Origin: Lunularia cruciata
Taxonomy: Eukaryota; Streptophyta; Marchantiopsida; Lunulariales; Lunulariaceae
Assembly (NCBI GenBank): GCA_948567375.1
Contig: OX419762.1
Location: forward strand, 67,001 to 131,000
DNA length: 64,000 nt
Reading direction: 5' to 3'
A program made the position numbers and the translations under genes. The notes under the pieces are model-generated. The model was not told where the DNA came from. It did not search any database and was given only the letters and a program-made list of their open reading frames with translations. Positions 48,555 through 62,400 of this stretch are shown here, piece after piece (the first letter of the stretch is position 1; the number at the start of each line of letters is the position of its first letter).

Positions 48555-48727
48555 GTTTAACCCCCACTCAATTTGTATTGTAAAAGACTAACGGTAGAAC
48601 CTATATCACTATGTCTCAAATGTTGTCGTAAACTCTAGTGTACTCTATCCCAAAAGAACATAGTAAAATGTATACCTTATGTGTCATATCAAGATCCACT
48701 AGTACAGTAGTCTAATAGATCATAATA

Positions 48728-49076
48728 GGGGGTTTCAGATTTAGGTTTTCACTGCCCCTTAAGGAATCCGTAAAACAATTTATGGGTAGACGATAATTTT
48801 TTTACGGGAGTACAACGAGGTATTACCGGGGAAAATTCCACAACCGAAAACATTTTTATACGGTACACAACGCGTAGTTTTTTTATGGGCAATAGGTGAT
48901 CTCATAAAATCTAGTGCATAAATTAATAATTATTTACTTTAGTTTTACCATAAAATTTTCTAACTCTAATTTTTATTTGGGACCATTCAGTTTAAACCAA
49001 ATCTTGACTATGGGTATCCATAAAACATTTTATGGATTTCAGATCATTAACCTGAAAATCTGAAATCTAAACCCCC
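48728..49076. mobile_element. MITE-like element with gggggtttcag termini
   Basis: The left end gggggtttcagatttagg and right end complement gggggtttagatttcag form imperfect inverted repeats of about 24 bp. TA flanks both sides (48726-48727 and 49077-49078). Length is 349 bp, without an ORF. It is the partner of the element at 20969-21251. Confidence 0.78.
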
Positions 49077-51930
49077 TAATGTTAAGTATGGTAAGTTTAA
49101 CTATAGAAAGAATGTTATAGTAAACTCCTTGGATAAGAAACAATGGTACTCAATCAAAGGCGAAACACAAAGCTAAATTCAAAGCCTTAGGTCTTACGTC
49201 TATTATCATGGATACTTGGCTAATTTTCCATGCTTGATTTGGGTGGTTTACCCTTCTCGTGAATCATTCCTCATTCATGAGATTGTCCACAAGGTATCTA
49301 TCAATTACAAGGAAGTTCCCAACCTGTCCCATTCTATTAGATCTTCTTCTTGTAGTCCTTGTATCAAGGGTGCAAGTTGTGCTCCTATTGGTTTTTTAGG
49401 GTTAGTTGGCTTTCACGCAAGCCGTGGAAAGAGTCAAGGTTTGGGAAAGAAGTTGGGCTCTTCTCTCCTTGCTACCCTTTATTAAATGGACTTGTTGTTT
49501 AGTTGAGTCCAAGGAGTCTCCTTTGGTCCTAAGTGTAATTGGTGAGTTATCATCCATGATGATAAATTTTGCTTCTTTGTGTTGTCCTTGAGTTGTGTCC
49601 TTCCCAAAAGCGGAAGCTTGCACCTCTATGATTCTCATAATAATTCTCTATCCTCTCAAGGGGGACATCCTTTTCTTTGGGAAGTAGACTTTTGCTTCCT
49701 CCTCCTCTCTTGTGCGTGACCTTATCCTCACCTTAAGCTTCTTCTTTTCCTTTACTAAAGTTGGGGACATTATTACCTCCTTTTCAAGGTTGGTTGCTTT
49801 CTTCCTCTTGTTGCAAGACGATTCTCTTTTTGTAGGATCACCTACTTCTTGCTATTCTTCTTCTTGTATAGCCGGGATAGGAGTTAATTGTAATTTCAAG
49901 AGGTTCACTTGCTCCCTATCAGTCCACTTGGTGAAATTTGTGATTAGCAAAGTGGTCACATGAGGACTCATATTCTCACACCCATCCCACTTCACAATCT
50001 CTTGGTAACTCTTCTTGAAGATAAGCAAGGAGGAGGTTGGTAATACCTCCTTTGTGAGGTTTTCCTACATTTGGATAGACCTTAGAGCTAGATATTTGAG
50101 AATAGCCAATAACATGGGCCCCATAAGGAAGGGCCTTCCTCCCTTTGCCTTCTCTTTTGGGTCTACTTTTCTAAAACTTGAGCAGCATTCTTGCAACTTA
50201 GTGAATATCACAGGTGCATAATTCAACACCTCCCTATGTATCACAGTTCCAATCAGTGCATTTGTTATAAATGCACTAAGGAAAGACACATTCCTTTTTC
50301 CACTTGTAAGCCTATAGAAGTTCTTCATGGTATAGAAGAGTGGTGGTTGTGTCATTATTGCCATTAGAGATCCATTCTTATTCATGGGCCCTATAGAAGT
50401 TCTTCATGGTATAGAAGAGCGGTGGTTGTGTCATTATTGCCATTAGGGACCCATTCTTATTCATGGGCCCTATGGGACTATCAATTATATTTAAAAAGGA
50501 TAGCCTTGGTAAATGTTGTGGACTAAAGTAGAATTCTTTCCAAACTAGAGGAATGTCATTTGTTTTGGCCTCAAAGAGAATACATCTTGTATGGTGTCTT
50601 TAGGTGGGGATTGTTGAAAAACTCTTAGAATTCCTTGGTATAGGAAGTGGAAGGTTTATCACTTTGCCTCATCTTGTATCTCATATGTTATTGCCCAGAT
50701 TCTAAGAAGCTACTCTTCCATTGGCAAAAAGAACTTATAGGCTACAAAATTCTAGATCTTCCTTTGCTCCATGTTTCCCTTCACTATAGAGTCTACATTG
50801 TTGAAACCACACAAATATCATAATTGGATGTAAATTGGGGCATTACTCTTGATGTTCTTTTGTGGTGCCATGCCTTCTTTTTCTTTTTTTAAGGTTGTAA
50901 AGTATGTTATTATTGTGCTAATTCTCTTTCTTGAAAGTGTTCAAAATTTGTGCACTACTCCAATTCTTTGAATATGTAGTTGTAAATACTTTGGAGGATG
51001 TTTGTGGGTAAAACACCATCTATTTGATATTTTTCTATATCAAGGCAGAATTTTTAGTGCTAAAAATGATTGGTTCTATTCCCATTTGACCCAATTGGTC
51101 CAAAAGAGCTTCCCAAATCAACCTCCTGGTGAATTCTTGATCAATATGCATGTATCTTTGGATTTTTGTCTTAGCAATTGCATTCATGTAGGTGGTTATT
51201 TATTGCTGATCTGCTTTCCCTCAACTAATTTTCTTGATGGTTTGTATTCTTGTTGTTTCACTCTAGCAAGCTTTTGTAATTTTGCAACTTTTGAGCTACA
51301 ATTGACAAAATGATGAGGACTTGGATTCCTTGAAGGGTTTTGTTGGGTTGTGATCCTTATTGCTCATTATGCCTTTCTACCATAATTAAATTTCTCCATG
51401 AAAAGTACACTACCTTGCACTCGGAGATAAAGAGTAATCCTCCACTTGGCATTGTATCATGTCAAAAGCCCAAAAATTGCATGTGTGGCACCATTTTTTC
51501 ATTGAATGTAGCCTATCATGAATTTATGTCATCCTTTCTTGGGGCTATCATAGTCACCATGCACTATGGGAAACAAAAGGTTCCCATATGGATGTTTGTT
51601 ATTTGCCTATTGTATCTATCTTTTGAGTTTGCATTTTGGTGTTTGAGGTCCATATAAGAGAATCTCAAAACAAATACGGATCCATAGACTATCTTGTAGT
51701 GCTTCAAGAAGTCAATCAAATCCTAGGGCAAGGCATTCCTACCAATAGGGTATCATAGGCTAGTTCTCAAGACATAACAAAAAAATGGGTCCTCCATGGC
51801 ATTTGTTCTTCTTGGTCCCTTAAAGGAATGTAATTGGAATTGTAGGGTATACACTTTGAACCGTTAGTACAAGATTCTAGAACTTCTTTTTCTAGTGTTT
51901 CAAGTTACACCAATCCGTTGTTGAACACTT
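49077..51930. other. Unassigned retroelement-like DNA
   Basis: No domain recognised on either strand. A minus-strand frame at 50065-50385 (ending KYLALRSIQM, with LNYAPVIFTKLQECCSSFRK) looks protein-like but is unnamed. Lying downstream of the Ty3 integrase on the same strand, this may be the 3' region of that element, including a decayed LTR; no matching LTR was found at 62.4-64 kb. Confidence 0.4.
50312..50469. repeat. Tandem duplication, 79 bp, two copies
   Basis: The unit runs from 'ctatagaagttcttcatgg' to 'attcatgggcc' and is repeated directly with a few substitutions. It lies at the N-terminal side of the minus-strand frame 50065-50385. Confidence 0.95.
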
Positions 51931-51939
51931 CATGCACTC

Positions 51940-54440
51940 TATAGAGTCCTAGCTATTTTTGGAAAATTTACTTGGGAATCAACCCACCCTATCATTGAAC
52001 TTGAGTACTAGGTCTTTTTTGTAGAGTGGTACCTCTATTTTTTTGTTTGGCTAAGTGGTGTATAGTGTATAAAATGCTTGCAAGCACTTTTTATTTAGAT
52101 CATGAAATGCAAACACCCTTTCTTCCGTGATCTCTCCCTCCTCAAACCAAGACATCCCAAGCAAGTTGTGGGTAAGAATTCTAAGTGAATGAATGAGGAA
52201 TTTGATCACTAAAACAGCTTCTTGCTCATATATGAGCTAAAAGGAGGTGAATCTTATGGTGAGCTTGATGGTGGTGAGGTATGCCTAGAGTGCACCCACA
52301 AAATTTTGGTCCCAATTGGTTGGATATACGTTGACCATTTTTTTAAGAATTGTTATCAAGATGCTATTAACAAGTTCCACTTGGCTAGTAGCTTGAGGAT
52401 GATATGGGGAAGACCGTTTATGTTGGAACTCATATGCCATAGTAAGATCCCACACTCCTTTGTTGATGAAATGAGACCCATTGTTGATGACATGGATAAG
52501 GAAACACCAAAATAGGATATAATATTTTGTGTAAAACATGGACAGCCATTGCTGCTAAGTTGTTGATAAAAGATATAGCTTTTGCCCATTTAGTGATGCA
52601 ACTACAATGTCAATTGCAACTATAATGTAGTGGTAGCAATTGTTTCTAGCTGCAAGATTGACGAGGCCCACAAAGTCAAGTCCTTGTTGTTGGAATAGTT
52701 GCACCATTAACACCATATGGAGGTACATGTGATATCTAGAAATGGGTTTGCCAATACATTGGAAAGTGTCACACATATAGGCATATTGATTGGCATCTTG
52801 GGCAATTTATGGCTACCAATAACCTACTAGATAGATTTTGTAGGAAGTTAGTTCTCTTGAAAAATGCCCATCCAATTCATTAAAATGACATGCTTTAAGT
52901 GCTACATGGATTTTTTCAAGATTGATGCAATGTTGGAGCACTTGGTCAATGCACATTTTATAAAGATTGTTGTGAAGAAGTGTGAAGTGAAGAGCTGACA
53001 TATGAGAGCTCTTATGGTTGCTTTTGGGTAAGTTGGTTGGTATATATGCATCATGGACAAATATTTATTGATCTGGCATGTCCAAGTTGATTGAGTTATC
53101 ACTTGATCACATACATAGAAGAGGTGAAAATCTATGGGATTAATATTAAGAGAGTTTGCAATTGGATTTCCAAGAATGCAGGAGATGAAATCCGTATTAT
53201 TGTGAGACTTGTTAGGATGATACTCAATTGTAAATGAAAATTATTGTAGAAGTAGCATCCATTGTGCAAGTTGTCCCACACATCAATCTTTGTTGATGAG
53301 GTATTTGAGAGCCTTGATGAGGTATCTTGTGATCTACATGGAACATAACTATTGTATAAGAGGTAGTGTCAAAATTTTTGCAATGCAAAAATCATGCCAA
53401 GACATTCTTGTTTGGTTGTGGAGTAATTGAATTTTGCAAAGCTAAGCTATTAGCTAGCATAATAGAAGAGTGTTCTTGTTGTTGCTCATCATATTGAGCT
53501 AGGATAGCTCCCATTGCCATGTTTGAGGTATCCACAAATACATGAAAACTGGGGTCCTTGTTGGGCACGGCAAGAATGAGTATTATGGCCAATTTTGCTT
53601 TCAATGTATCAAAAGCTTTTGTACATTGATCTGTCCACAAGAAGTCCATTGTGGAATGTAGTATTCCAATGAGCTTCAATGTGATCTTAGCATACATATG
53701 GACATACATTGATAGTATCTCATGTAGCCTAAGAAACATCATAGGTCATATATAGTTGTAGGTATGGGCAATTGTGAGATGACTGCATTTTTTTGGGTTG
53801 ACCATGATGTCATTTCTGTAGACTAGATGGCCTAAAAGGATACTATGCAAAACTACAAATAAAGATTTAGGGGGATTGAGAGAAATTTGGATGTGCCAAT
53901 AAGTGTACAAAGTGGCATGTAGTACCCAACTATAGTCAATTTTTGGGAATTGTGTATACATATGTTGTCCAAATAGAGCCTAAGCTCCATATAGATGTCT
54001 CCAAAGGAATTAATCATATAGTGCTTACATGTTTTGGGAGCATTTTGTAGTCCAAATGGCATCCCTCAATAGGCATAAGTCTCCCACTTGGTTACAAAGG
54101 TGGCCTTCCATTGATATTTTGGAGCAATAGCAATTTGGTTGTATTTAGAGTAGCCACCTATAAAGGAAAAGCACTAATTATTGGATAATTTATCAATTAG
54201 TGGGCTAATTGACAAGATTAGGAAGGGGTCCAAGATAGTTTGGGAATTTAGCTTATAGAATTCTATGCATATTTATACCTTTCCCATATCCTTTTTGAGA
54301 ACCACTAGAATTGGCAATGCCTACTTAATTTTGCCTATGGGATAGATAGACCCACACTTGAGTGGTTTATCCAACTCTTCCTAGAATTTCTAAGAGTAAA
54401 TGGGATTCAACCTATATGGTTTAGATTGGACTAGAACAAC
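51940..54440 (-). mobile_element. Ty3-type pol (RT, RNase H, integrase), degenerate
   Basis: Minus-strand order: RT start with ELDKPLKCGSIYPI and LVVLKKDMGK (54.4-54.27 kb); GGYSKYNQIAIAPKYQWKATF; MPFGLQNAPKT (54.06 kb); catalytic YLDN where YxDD is expected; RNase H with F.WTDQCTKAFDTLKAKL and FHVFVDTSNMAMGAILAQYD (53.7-53.4 kb); integrase with GLDFVGLVN, DNGS-like NNGSHFINKG, SPYHPQATSQVE (52.7-52.3 kb); and a post-integrase LKFNDRVG.FPSKF block near 52.0 kb. Several stops and frameshifts mark it as dead. The matching gag and protease are at 60.7-62.4 kb. Confidence 0.9.
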
Positions 54441-55447
54441 ATCCACATTAGGAGTATACGATATTGACATGGTTTTGGGTTAACACTCATAAGTTTTGTG
54501 TAGTTGTAGAAGAAAAAATCCCAAAACTTGTGGAAGATTTCTTGGTATGTAAGCTATTCATCCATGCTTATTGTTATATTGTTTCAAACATATTTAAGAG
54601 TCTTTCCACATGGAAATTATCTAGGTCCTAAAATTCATCTACTATTTTTAAGTGGATTGGAATGGCCTTAGTTGAGTGTTCATGAGGTTTCTCTAAAAAA
54701 CAGTGCTACAACTCTTCATCTTGTATTTTTTGGTATACATCTTGCTCTTTTTCAAGTTGCTCTGAGGTCCTTCTCTTGGTGTAAAAAATTGGGTTACCAA
54801 CTTTCTCACCTTGTCCGCCATCACTAGTATGGGATGGTAAAACCCATTTTCTTACCATGGAGGGAGGAAATTTTGTTGTCCACCATAGTCTTTATGTTAT
54901 TGTATCAAGGAATAATAATGTCATTAGAAAGAGCACCATTGAGAAAGAAGCATTCTTCATCTATTTCTTTATCTTGGCAATCAAAGTAATCATTGATATA
55001 ATAACACGAGGTTTGAAAGGTGGCACAAACATGCTCCTTTGTGTGCAGCAATAGAGACATGCCTTCATGGGGGAAGTTATCATTTGGGTGGATGGAGATG
55101 GTTCCTAAATTTCAGAGCCTTGTGGAGGAGGTTGTGGAAATGGATTTGCTAACAACATCTAATAATATGGGAGACATTGTCAGGTGGAACTATACAAGTT
55201 TATCATTATTGTATCTTGGGATGGTACATGCACACTCATCTCCTTTGCAATTGTGAACAAGCAATTAGCAAATGTATTTATGATCTCCTCATCACTATCA
55301 ATGTGAGTAGGGTTTCATGCATCAATTTTAAAACTTAGTTCACACTCATGATTGGAACTAGAAGTGTGCTTTATAAGGTACATTGGGAGGACCATGTGAT
55401 TCAATTTCCTTCCAAAAGCCAACTTACCAATTTTCCATGAGATGATA

Positions 55448-56105
55448 ATATGCATATATACATCACTACACAACATACATTGTTTTCAACATCATACACT
55501 ATAGAAGCACAACTCACACATAAGTCATACCCACATGAACTCTAAAGTGCCACAATAATCAATTCTTCATCAACTCAAATTAGATCAGTACTTGATCTTT
55601 CATTCAACAATCTGCCAACAACTAGACATTGATTATAGTCAAGCCACACCTACTCTAGCTAAGAGACTCCAAGTGATGCTTATCAATCTTTTGTCTACCT
55701 TAATAGGAACTCGAAGGCTCAACATTAAAGAAGTGAGCTCTTTGCATTGCACTTTTAAGGTATACCTCTAATTTTGACCTAAATCTCCAGCCCTAATGGT
55801 CCCATTGATGGCACACTTAACAAAGCAAATTGTGCAAGTGACAATGGGCCCCACCATCTAGTCAATACCTCCAACATTAAATCTGGCCGTCAACATGTAG
55901 TCTATGAATAATTGCCAAAATACCTTTGACTACCAACACTACTACTGCAACGTCCAAGCAATCTAAGTGCAACACTGCAAATGATGTGATAGTTGTCATG
56001 CATATATACATCACTACACAATATACATCACTGTCAACATCATACACTATAGAAGTACAACTCACATATAAGTCATACATGAACTCTACAGTACCATAAT
56101 TGCAC
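55448..56105. repeat. Direct repeat of about 105 bp flanking the left LTR
   Basis: A segment 'catatatacatcactacaca ... catacactatagaag' occurs on both sides of the left LTR-like repeat (55451-55555 and 56000-56100) but not beside the right one. The LTR boundary at this end is therefore uncertain. Confidence 0.75.
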
Positions 56106-59100
56106 TCCTAGCTGGCGGTTAGGTCCCTCTAACTCCAAATAGCCATCTACTCTAAGTATGTGGTATACTCTATGGTGGTCAAAGATCAAGAGGCCAAGTG
56201 CTATCGATCCCCATCATTCATCACTTGTTTCTAATCTATACCATATAAAGGATGAATTTGCTATAGTTCAAGTACATTTAGTATATAACCACTATCCTTG
56301 AGGAATCACCATGAAGGAAGGAGTCAAACATACCATATTTCATCCTCTCAAATAGCTATCACACATCACCATAGTAGTAGCTCCACCAGAAGAGCCGCAT
56401 AACATGCACCTCAAGCCTATACTTACAAGTGCCAAGCTTGGATCCATAGTACCATCAATGTTTGGAAGGTGGTATGGTGCATAATTATGCACATGATCTT
56501 TCCAAAAACACCATCATGTCCTTCCAACACAAGGACACGAGAAGGCAAAAACTCACACACTCTCAAGATAGTGTGGCCCATAGTAACATCAAGTGTCATT
56601 GATGATGTTTGTTGTAGATATACATAGTCATCTAGATGAAATTGATAGATCAAGGATTTATTACCTCCTCCTCAAATATTAGCATAGCGTAAGGTATCTG
56701 TAATACTCCAAGGACAGAAGAGAGAGAAAACACAAATTTCACACTCAACCTTTGATGCCCCAAAGGAGCACCTTCTCTTTATTACATAGACAAAGAGGAT
56801 CTCCTCCAAGGAAGCTCCACCATAGGATTAGGGACACAGATAGGTGACATGTCAGAAAGCTCCACCCTTGGATTACTTACTTGGATGGGTGACATGTTTG
56901 GTCTAGGTCCTATCTGGTTGGTCAAACAAGTGTTGACCGGAGGGAATCTTTTAGGGAATCTTCCTGTAGGAATCTAAGAATCACTTGAGTAAGGTACCGT
57001 TGGAAAGCTCTCGATGAGACAAAGCAAGGGGGAGGGAAGGCCAACCTTTCCTCCATTTGGAAGGGAATCTTCACATTTTCAAGGCCTAATTCATCCGTTT
57101 AGGCCTCCAAAATTGCCTTCAAAGATTTCAGGCATATTTTGGTTCCTACTCTATTAGTAGAAGTCCCCTTTTGGTGGTACCTCTTTCTGATCTGTTTAGT
57201 CCATCATGTGTAACATCCGTCCAGATGATACCAAACCAATTCTCACCTTTTAATCATATATCTAGCTATTGGTTCTAAGGTTCTCAAGTCTATTTTGGTT
57301 TCTACCCTATTAGTAGAAGTACTCTTTTGGTGATACTTATATCTTATCTGTTTTGACCATCATGTATAACATCATTCTAGATGTTACCAAACCAAATTTC
57401 ACATCTAGATCATATTGCTAGCTCTTGGTATTACAGTATCCTATGTTGAGCAATCACCAAGTTCTCCAAGGACATTGGCATCATTTCCTATTGTGAACAT
57501 GAGCTTATCTATGCCTATTGAGAACATGAAATGAAAGATCTTTGCCTATTGAGAACATGCACTTATCTATACATTTGGATCATCCAAGTTCAAAACTACA
57601 ATAACATCTTGACAAATGGCTATTGGTAAATTTGGATTTTGTCCATAGAGTATAAAGTAAGGAGAGAAGGATGTTAACAAGGCTTGCCGGCTAAACTGAT
57701 AGCCCATGGCCAATCAAGGTAATTGGAGATCCCAATCTCCCAAGTAGTCTCTCTACAAACCATATTTCTGCAATATTCTCTTCACCATTTGAACCGCTCT
57801 CTTTGCTAAGCCATCTGCCTTAGGGTGATCTTGGGAAGTAATATGATGATCAATCAAAGGCTTATCACACAAGATCTAAAACTTCCCCAAGAACTTTGTA
57901 CCCTAATCAATCAAAACCTCAATTAGTGCACCCAAATGACTGAGAACCTGATCCATGATCAAGTAAGCCGTCCCTTCACTAGACTTATCAAGAAGTGCTA
58001 CCAACTCAATCCACTTGGAGAAGTGCTCCACCATAACCAAAACATATTTATGATGTCTCACAATCAATGGTAAAGGTCAAGCAATGTCCAAACTCCACTA
58101 ATAACCCAACCCCATGATAGGTAATAGGTGTAATTGTGGTGTGGGAATATTAAAAGATGCTCTAACTCGGTCACACACCACACATCTGGTAACAAACTAC
58201 TATACATTGGTCTGCATACCACACCACCAATAATGACTCTAAAGTAAGTTATATGTATGCTTTATTCCAAAATATCCTAACTCCTCATGAACATGATGGA
58301 CCAACTATGGTCTCTAAGATGGAAGTGTTATTACTTGCACTCTATTATCCTCCCTTACATGAAGAATGTATTTGCACTCCAATCTGACCCGTCTAGCTTG
58401 TTGAAGAACAAGATCTCTCTCCTTGGCCCCAATTGTGCCACCTACAACACCAATGCAAAGATAATCCATCATTGAGACATCATTATGAATGTCTTGATGT
58501 ATTGTACCACTATCTTCACCCTTTGGATTTGTGACTTCAATAACTCCATTTGTATGCGCTAAGAGAGATACCACCAAAACATCAACAAATATATAGAGAA
58601 AGGTAGATGCATGTTAACTTGGCACCATCTTCTCATCTGTCTTACCATGCCAATGTATCTAATTTGATCATATTGGTTGGATATGGGTTTCTACTAACCT
58701 ATCTCCATCACGGTTCACCACTCTAGGTCTATGAATAACCACAAAATCATACCTTTGTAAAATCAAAGCCCATCTACTCTTGTTAAATCAAAGCCCACTA
58801 CACCACCTCTTGTAGTGGTGCTTTTACTTGTAGGAGCACTATTTCCAACTAGTGCCCCTCCTCTAGTTCCATTGATGCTATTAGACTTAGAACTCATGAG
58901 GTATTGTTTGTCTACTCTTGGCAACCAAGCCTAAAGTGATGGAGACCAATATTGTCTCCATAGCTTGATATCCTCCAAGTGAGATCTCTTGAACTCATGA
59001 TAGTTATCCATTGATGGATCCTCCAAGTGCTACAACATCCTTTTCCATGCCATGAAAGGTGTGAACAAAGTCAAATTTGCATCTACTATATATCATACCA

Positions 59101-60722
59101 GCTATCACACTCATGGATGAAATCATCTAAACTCAATGGTACCCACCATACCAAAGTGACACTTGAGGCATTTGGAGGCCCTATAAATCTCATCCATGTC
59201 CTACAACAATGGTGGGCACATCAAGTGCACTCTCAATTGAATCAACTCTTGTGTCAAACTCCAACTTAGAGTCAATCATCTCTCACACTAGGACCCAAGA
59301 TATAGAATAATATTGAGCACCACTCTAAGTAAACCCATTGCATACTATAGTGCTATCCCCTTTGGAATCCCCAAAAAACTCCATCATGACAAAGTAACCA
59401 TACACTAAAACCTACAATTGTAACCACCACAAGTACCCCACCAAGTACCTACACCTACTGAACACCACCCTCTAATGTAGGTCTAACTATAATAACTACA
59501 CAAGGGGAAATGGCAACATGTAACCTACCATCACAACTTACACTCTTGCGGTTTGCAAGTCATCACTTCTTACCTCACCAAAGAGAAACACAAGTAATTT
59601 GATTGGTCATCACTCCAACCTCACTACCGAGAGTACACCAAAGCACCAACACTCTAAAGTCAAGGCATCTCATACAAATAGGAAGCATAAAATAGAGAGG
59701 TTCCAATCACAAGAATAAACCTCAATCTCATAAATCAACATTCAATTGACTCTACCAACATTTGGCATTTGATATAATTTGAGTATCTATCTACTTCCTA
59801 AGCTACAAGGATTATTGAGAATGGGATCAAACTTCTTCTAGCCAAAATTTGACATAAATTCTCCATGAAAGATTTGACATAAAATCAAACATAAATTTGA
59901 GGTAAATTTTGATATAAAATCACTAGATTTGGTTGGCTACCAAATTCTTTGCTAAATCTACACTTGAGCAAAATTGAAAGGATTGGGATCTCAAAATCTC
60001 TAATTCTGGGAATAGGTTCATAACTCTACCTTCAATTTTACCTTTCAAGCTCAATTTGCAGCAAATTGGTCCTATTTTCACCTCTTGAGCTCAAAACAAA
60101 CACTATTGGTTGAAATTGACTCTATTTTCAAGGAAATTTGGCCATTGCTTCTGCACAAAATCACCCTCAAGGAAATCCAAATCATGATCCAGGTACCAAT
60201 GATCCACTAAGCTTGAGAAACCACCAAAACTCTCAATTCTTGCACCTAGTTTCCCCCTTACTCTCACTTCTTTGATGTAATCAGTTCTTCATCAACTTGA
60301 ATCAACTCAAATCAAATTTGTACTTGATCTTTCACCCAATAACATGCCAAAAATTGGGCACTTATTATTAGTCAAGCCACACATACTCTAATGAAGAGAC
60401 TTCACGTGATGTTCATCTGCTTTATGTCCACCATAGCCAAGAACACAAAGGCTCAACATTAGAGAAGTGAGCTCTTTGGGGCTGCACTTCCAAGGTATAC
60501 CTCTGATTTTGACCTAGATCTCAACCTTAATAGTCCCACTAATGGCACACTTGACAATGCAAATGGTGCAAATATGGTGGGCCCCAACCATATAGTAAGT
60601 ACCTTGAACATGAAATTTGACCGTCAACAAGTAGTCTATGAGTAATTGTCAAAATACCTTTGACTACCAACACTACTACTCCAACATCTAAGCAATCTAG
60701 GTGCAATGCCACAAATGGCATA
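55557..60722 (-). mobile_element. Internally deleted Ty3 element with LTR-like direct repeats
   Basis: About 430-bp direct repeats lie at 55557-55985 and 60275-60722; minus-strand reading of the right one begins TGCCATTTGTGG and ends GATTACA. Between them on the minus strand: gag (60.2-58.79 kb, matching 815-2030), an RNase H end (RRWALILQRYDFVVIHRP, 58.79 kb), the integrase zinc region (HEELGYFGIKHTYNLL, 58.29 kb), and the integrase core (YVLVMVEHFSKWIELVAL; second Asp in LID.GTKF; ADGLAKRAVQ, where the catalytic Glu is Lys). Protease and most of RT are missing. Stops are frequent. Confidence 0.82.
57130..57430. repeat. Tandem duplication, about 160 bp, two diverged copies
   Basis: Both copies contain 'attttggtt(c)ctac', 'ctattagtagaagt', 'cttttggtg', 'accatcatgt(g/a)taacatc' and 'taccaaaccaa' in order. 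No coding role is apparent. Confidence 0.8.
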
Positions 60723-60744
60723 ACACTCTTAATAAAAGTGGAAA

Positions 60745-62400
60745 TTGGGTATGAGGAGGTGTATCCATGATCAATTAATTGAACAAAAAGGTTTTTTCAC
60801 CAATGAATGTAGGTACTTTTGTTAACATTCCTACCAAACAATGTCTTCTACCATTATTTCTTCAAAGAAGGGTGGAAGTCTTAGTTATGCCTTTCAATCC
60901 AAGTGTTTGAATAACCCTTTTGGTCATAATGTTTATTGTTAAACCCAAATCAATTCAACTACTTGGGATGACACTACCTTCAATTGTTACTAAAATGTTA
61001 GGATTGTGAATCCAGGTAGGTGACACATGGGAATCCATGTGCAAGCTTTTCCTAGTTCTTATAATTAGAGGTAGAAAGGAATCTATGGGATTTTGTTCCT
61101 AAAAAAGTATTTTCTTGGTACATGGATCACAAAATGCACCATGGGTTGTTTCTCTAATAAGAAACTTTGAAGCATCCTACATTTGGTAGGAGATACCTTG
61201 TAGAGTTGCTTGAGAGTAATGTTTGCTTGAGTGTTAGCCAAATTAGCAATGATATTGTATTTTTGTATGAAGGAAGTAGGTGGTTTCTTTTCTATGGTAT
61301 CAAACATAGAGATTATGGCCCTATACATTTCAAGGACAAGCTATGAGGTCTCATCCCATACAGACTCATCATCAAAATCTACAAAAGAATAACTTTTTGA
61401 GCTTGAGTTACTAGTTGGATCAAGTACTACATAAGTGAGGGATCACATTGTGAGGAAGATGTTAGCCTTTGAAAGCACATTGTCCTTAATTGACATGGTC
61501 TTTTGTATAGTGGGAAGTTCTTCAATTGCAATAAAATGCACATTTTTTAGGGCCAAGGTTATTGAGTGGTTTGCTTTGTGTAGATGCTTAGTGTACTTGA
61601 GTGATGAAGTTTTGGAAGTCTAGGCATTGTGGCATAGTATGTGCTCTAGATAAGAACATGCATTGTGTAGGTTTGATGGGGCATTCATTGCAAATGTGAC
61701 AACGTATATTAGGTCCAATCAGCCCTTGTCTTCATCCATTATGTTATGGTATAGTATCTACCACATGTGTTCTTTCTTCTTTGGATTTTTGACACCTTTG
61801 TAGTGTTTTGTAATTTGTCGCTGTGTGCTTGTACCTTCCATAATGGATATAAAATTAGAAATGTCTAGAGTAGCATATTAGGCATTAGTGTGCTCCTATC
61901 TCATGCATTATGTACAAGAGATTTCCCCCCTAGTGGCAATGTTAATTGGATTTCTCTCTTGGGGTTGTTGTGCTAAGTAAAGAGTCTTGAGGTGTTCCAA
62001 CATGACCAAGATAACCTCTATTTTTGTGGTTGTTGCTATAGGAATAGGTAGTGCTAGAGGTTGTACAAGTGGTACTTAGGAGATATTGCCGGTAGTTGAT
62101 CTTATATTGGTACTAATTGACTATGATACCACATATGGGCCCGGTATGGCTGTTGGAGTTCTCCCATAGAAATAGTTAGGCTGTAGGAATCCGTGGGTTG
62201 CAACATAGGAGTTATGCTTTACACTACCTTTGAAGCCAAGGATAATAGAGCAAGGATTGGTAATACCATGTCTTAAGTCCATTGTAGGGTCTAGAGCTAG
62301 TGTGATCATTGAAGATATGTATTGGAACATTTGAATATATGCCTATATAGTCTCATTGTATCTTTTGTGTAGTTGGTTTATTTTATCCATGAGTTGTTCT
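60745..62400 (-). mobile_element. Ty3-type gag/protease region, degenerate
   Basis: A minus-strand gag-like stretch (62330-62121, ...YFYGRTPTAIPGPY) leads to knuckle-like cysteines near 61.7 kb (CHICNECPIKPTQC, His lost) and a linker typical before protease (NITLKQLYKVSPTKCRMLQS, 61.2 kb). A retropepsin follows (IDLGLTINIMTKRVIQTLGL, about 60.95 kb). The reading stops at about 60.74 kb, where the right LTR of the 55.5-60.7 kb element begins. Pol probably continues at 55.3-51.9 kb. Confidence 0.72.

Noticed and set aside
51002-51657. Plus-strand frames rich in Phe, Cys and Leu
   Set aside because: They lie antisense to the downstream part of a minus-strand Ty3 element and show no domain.
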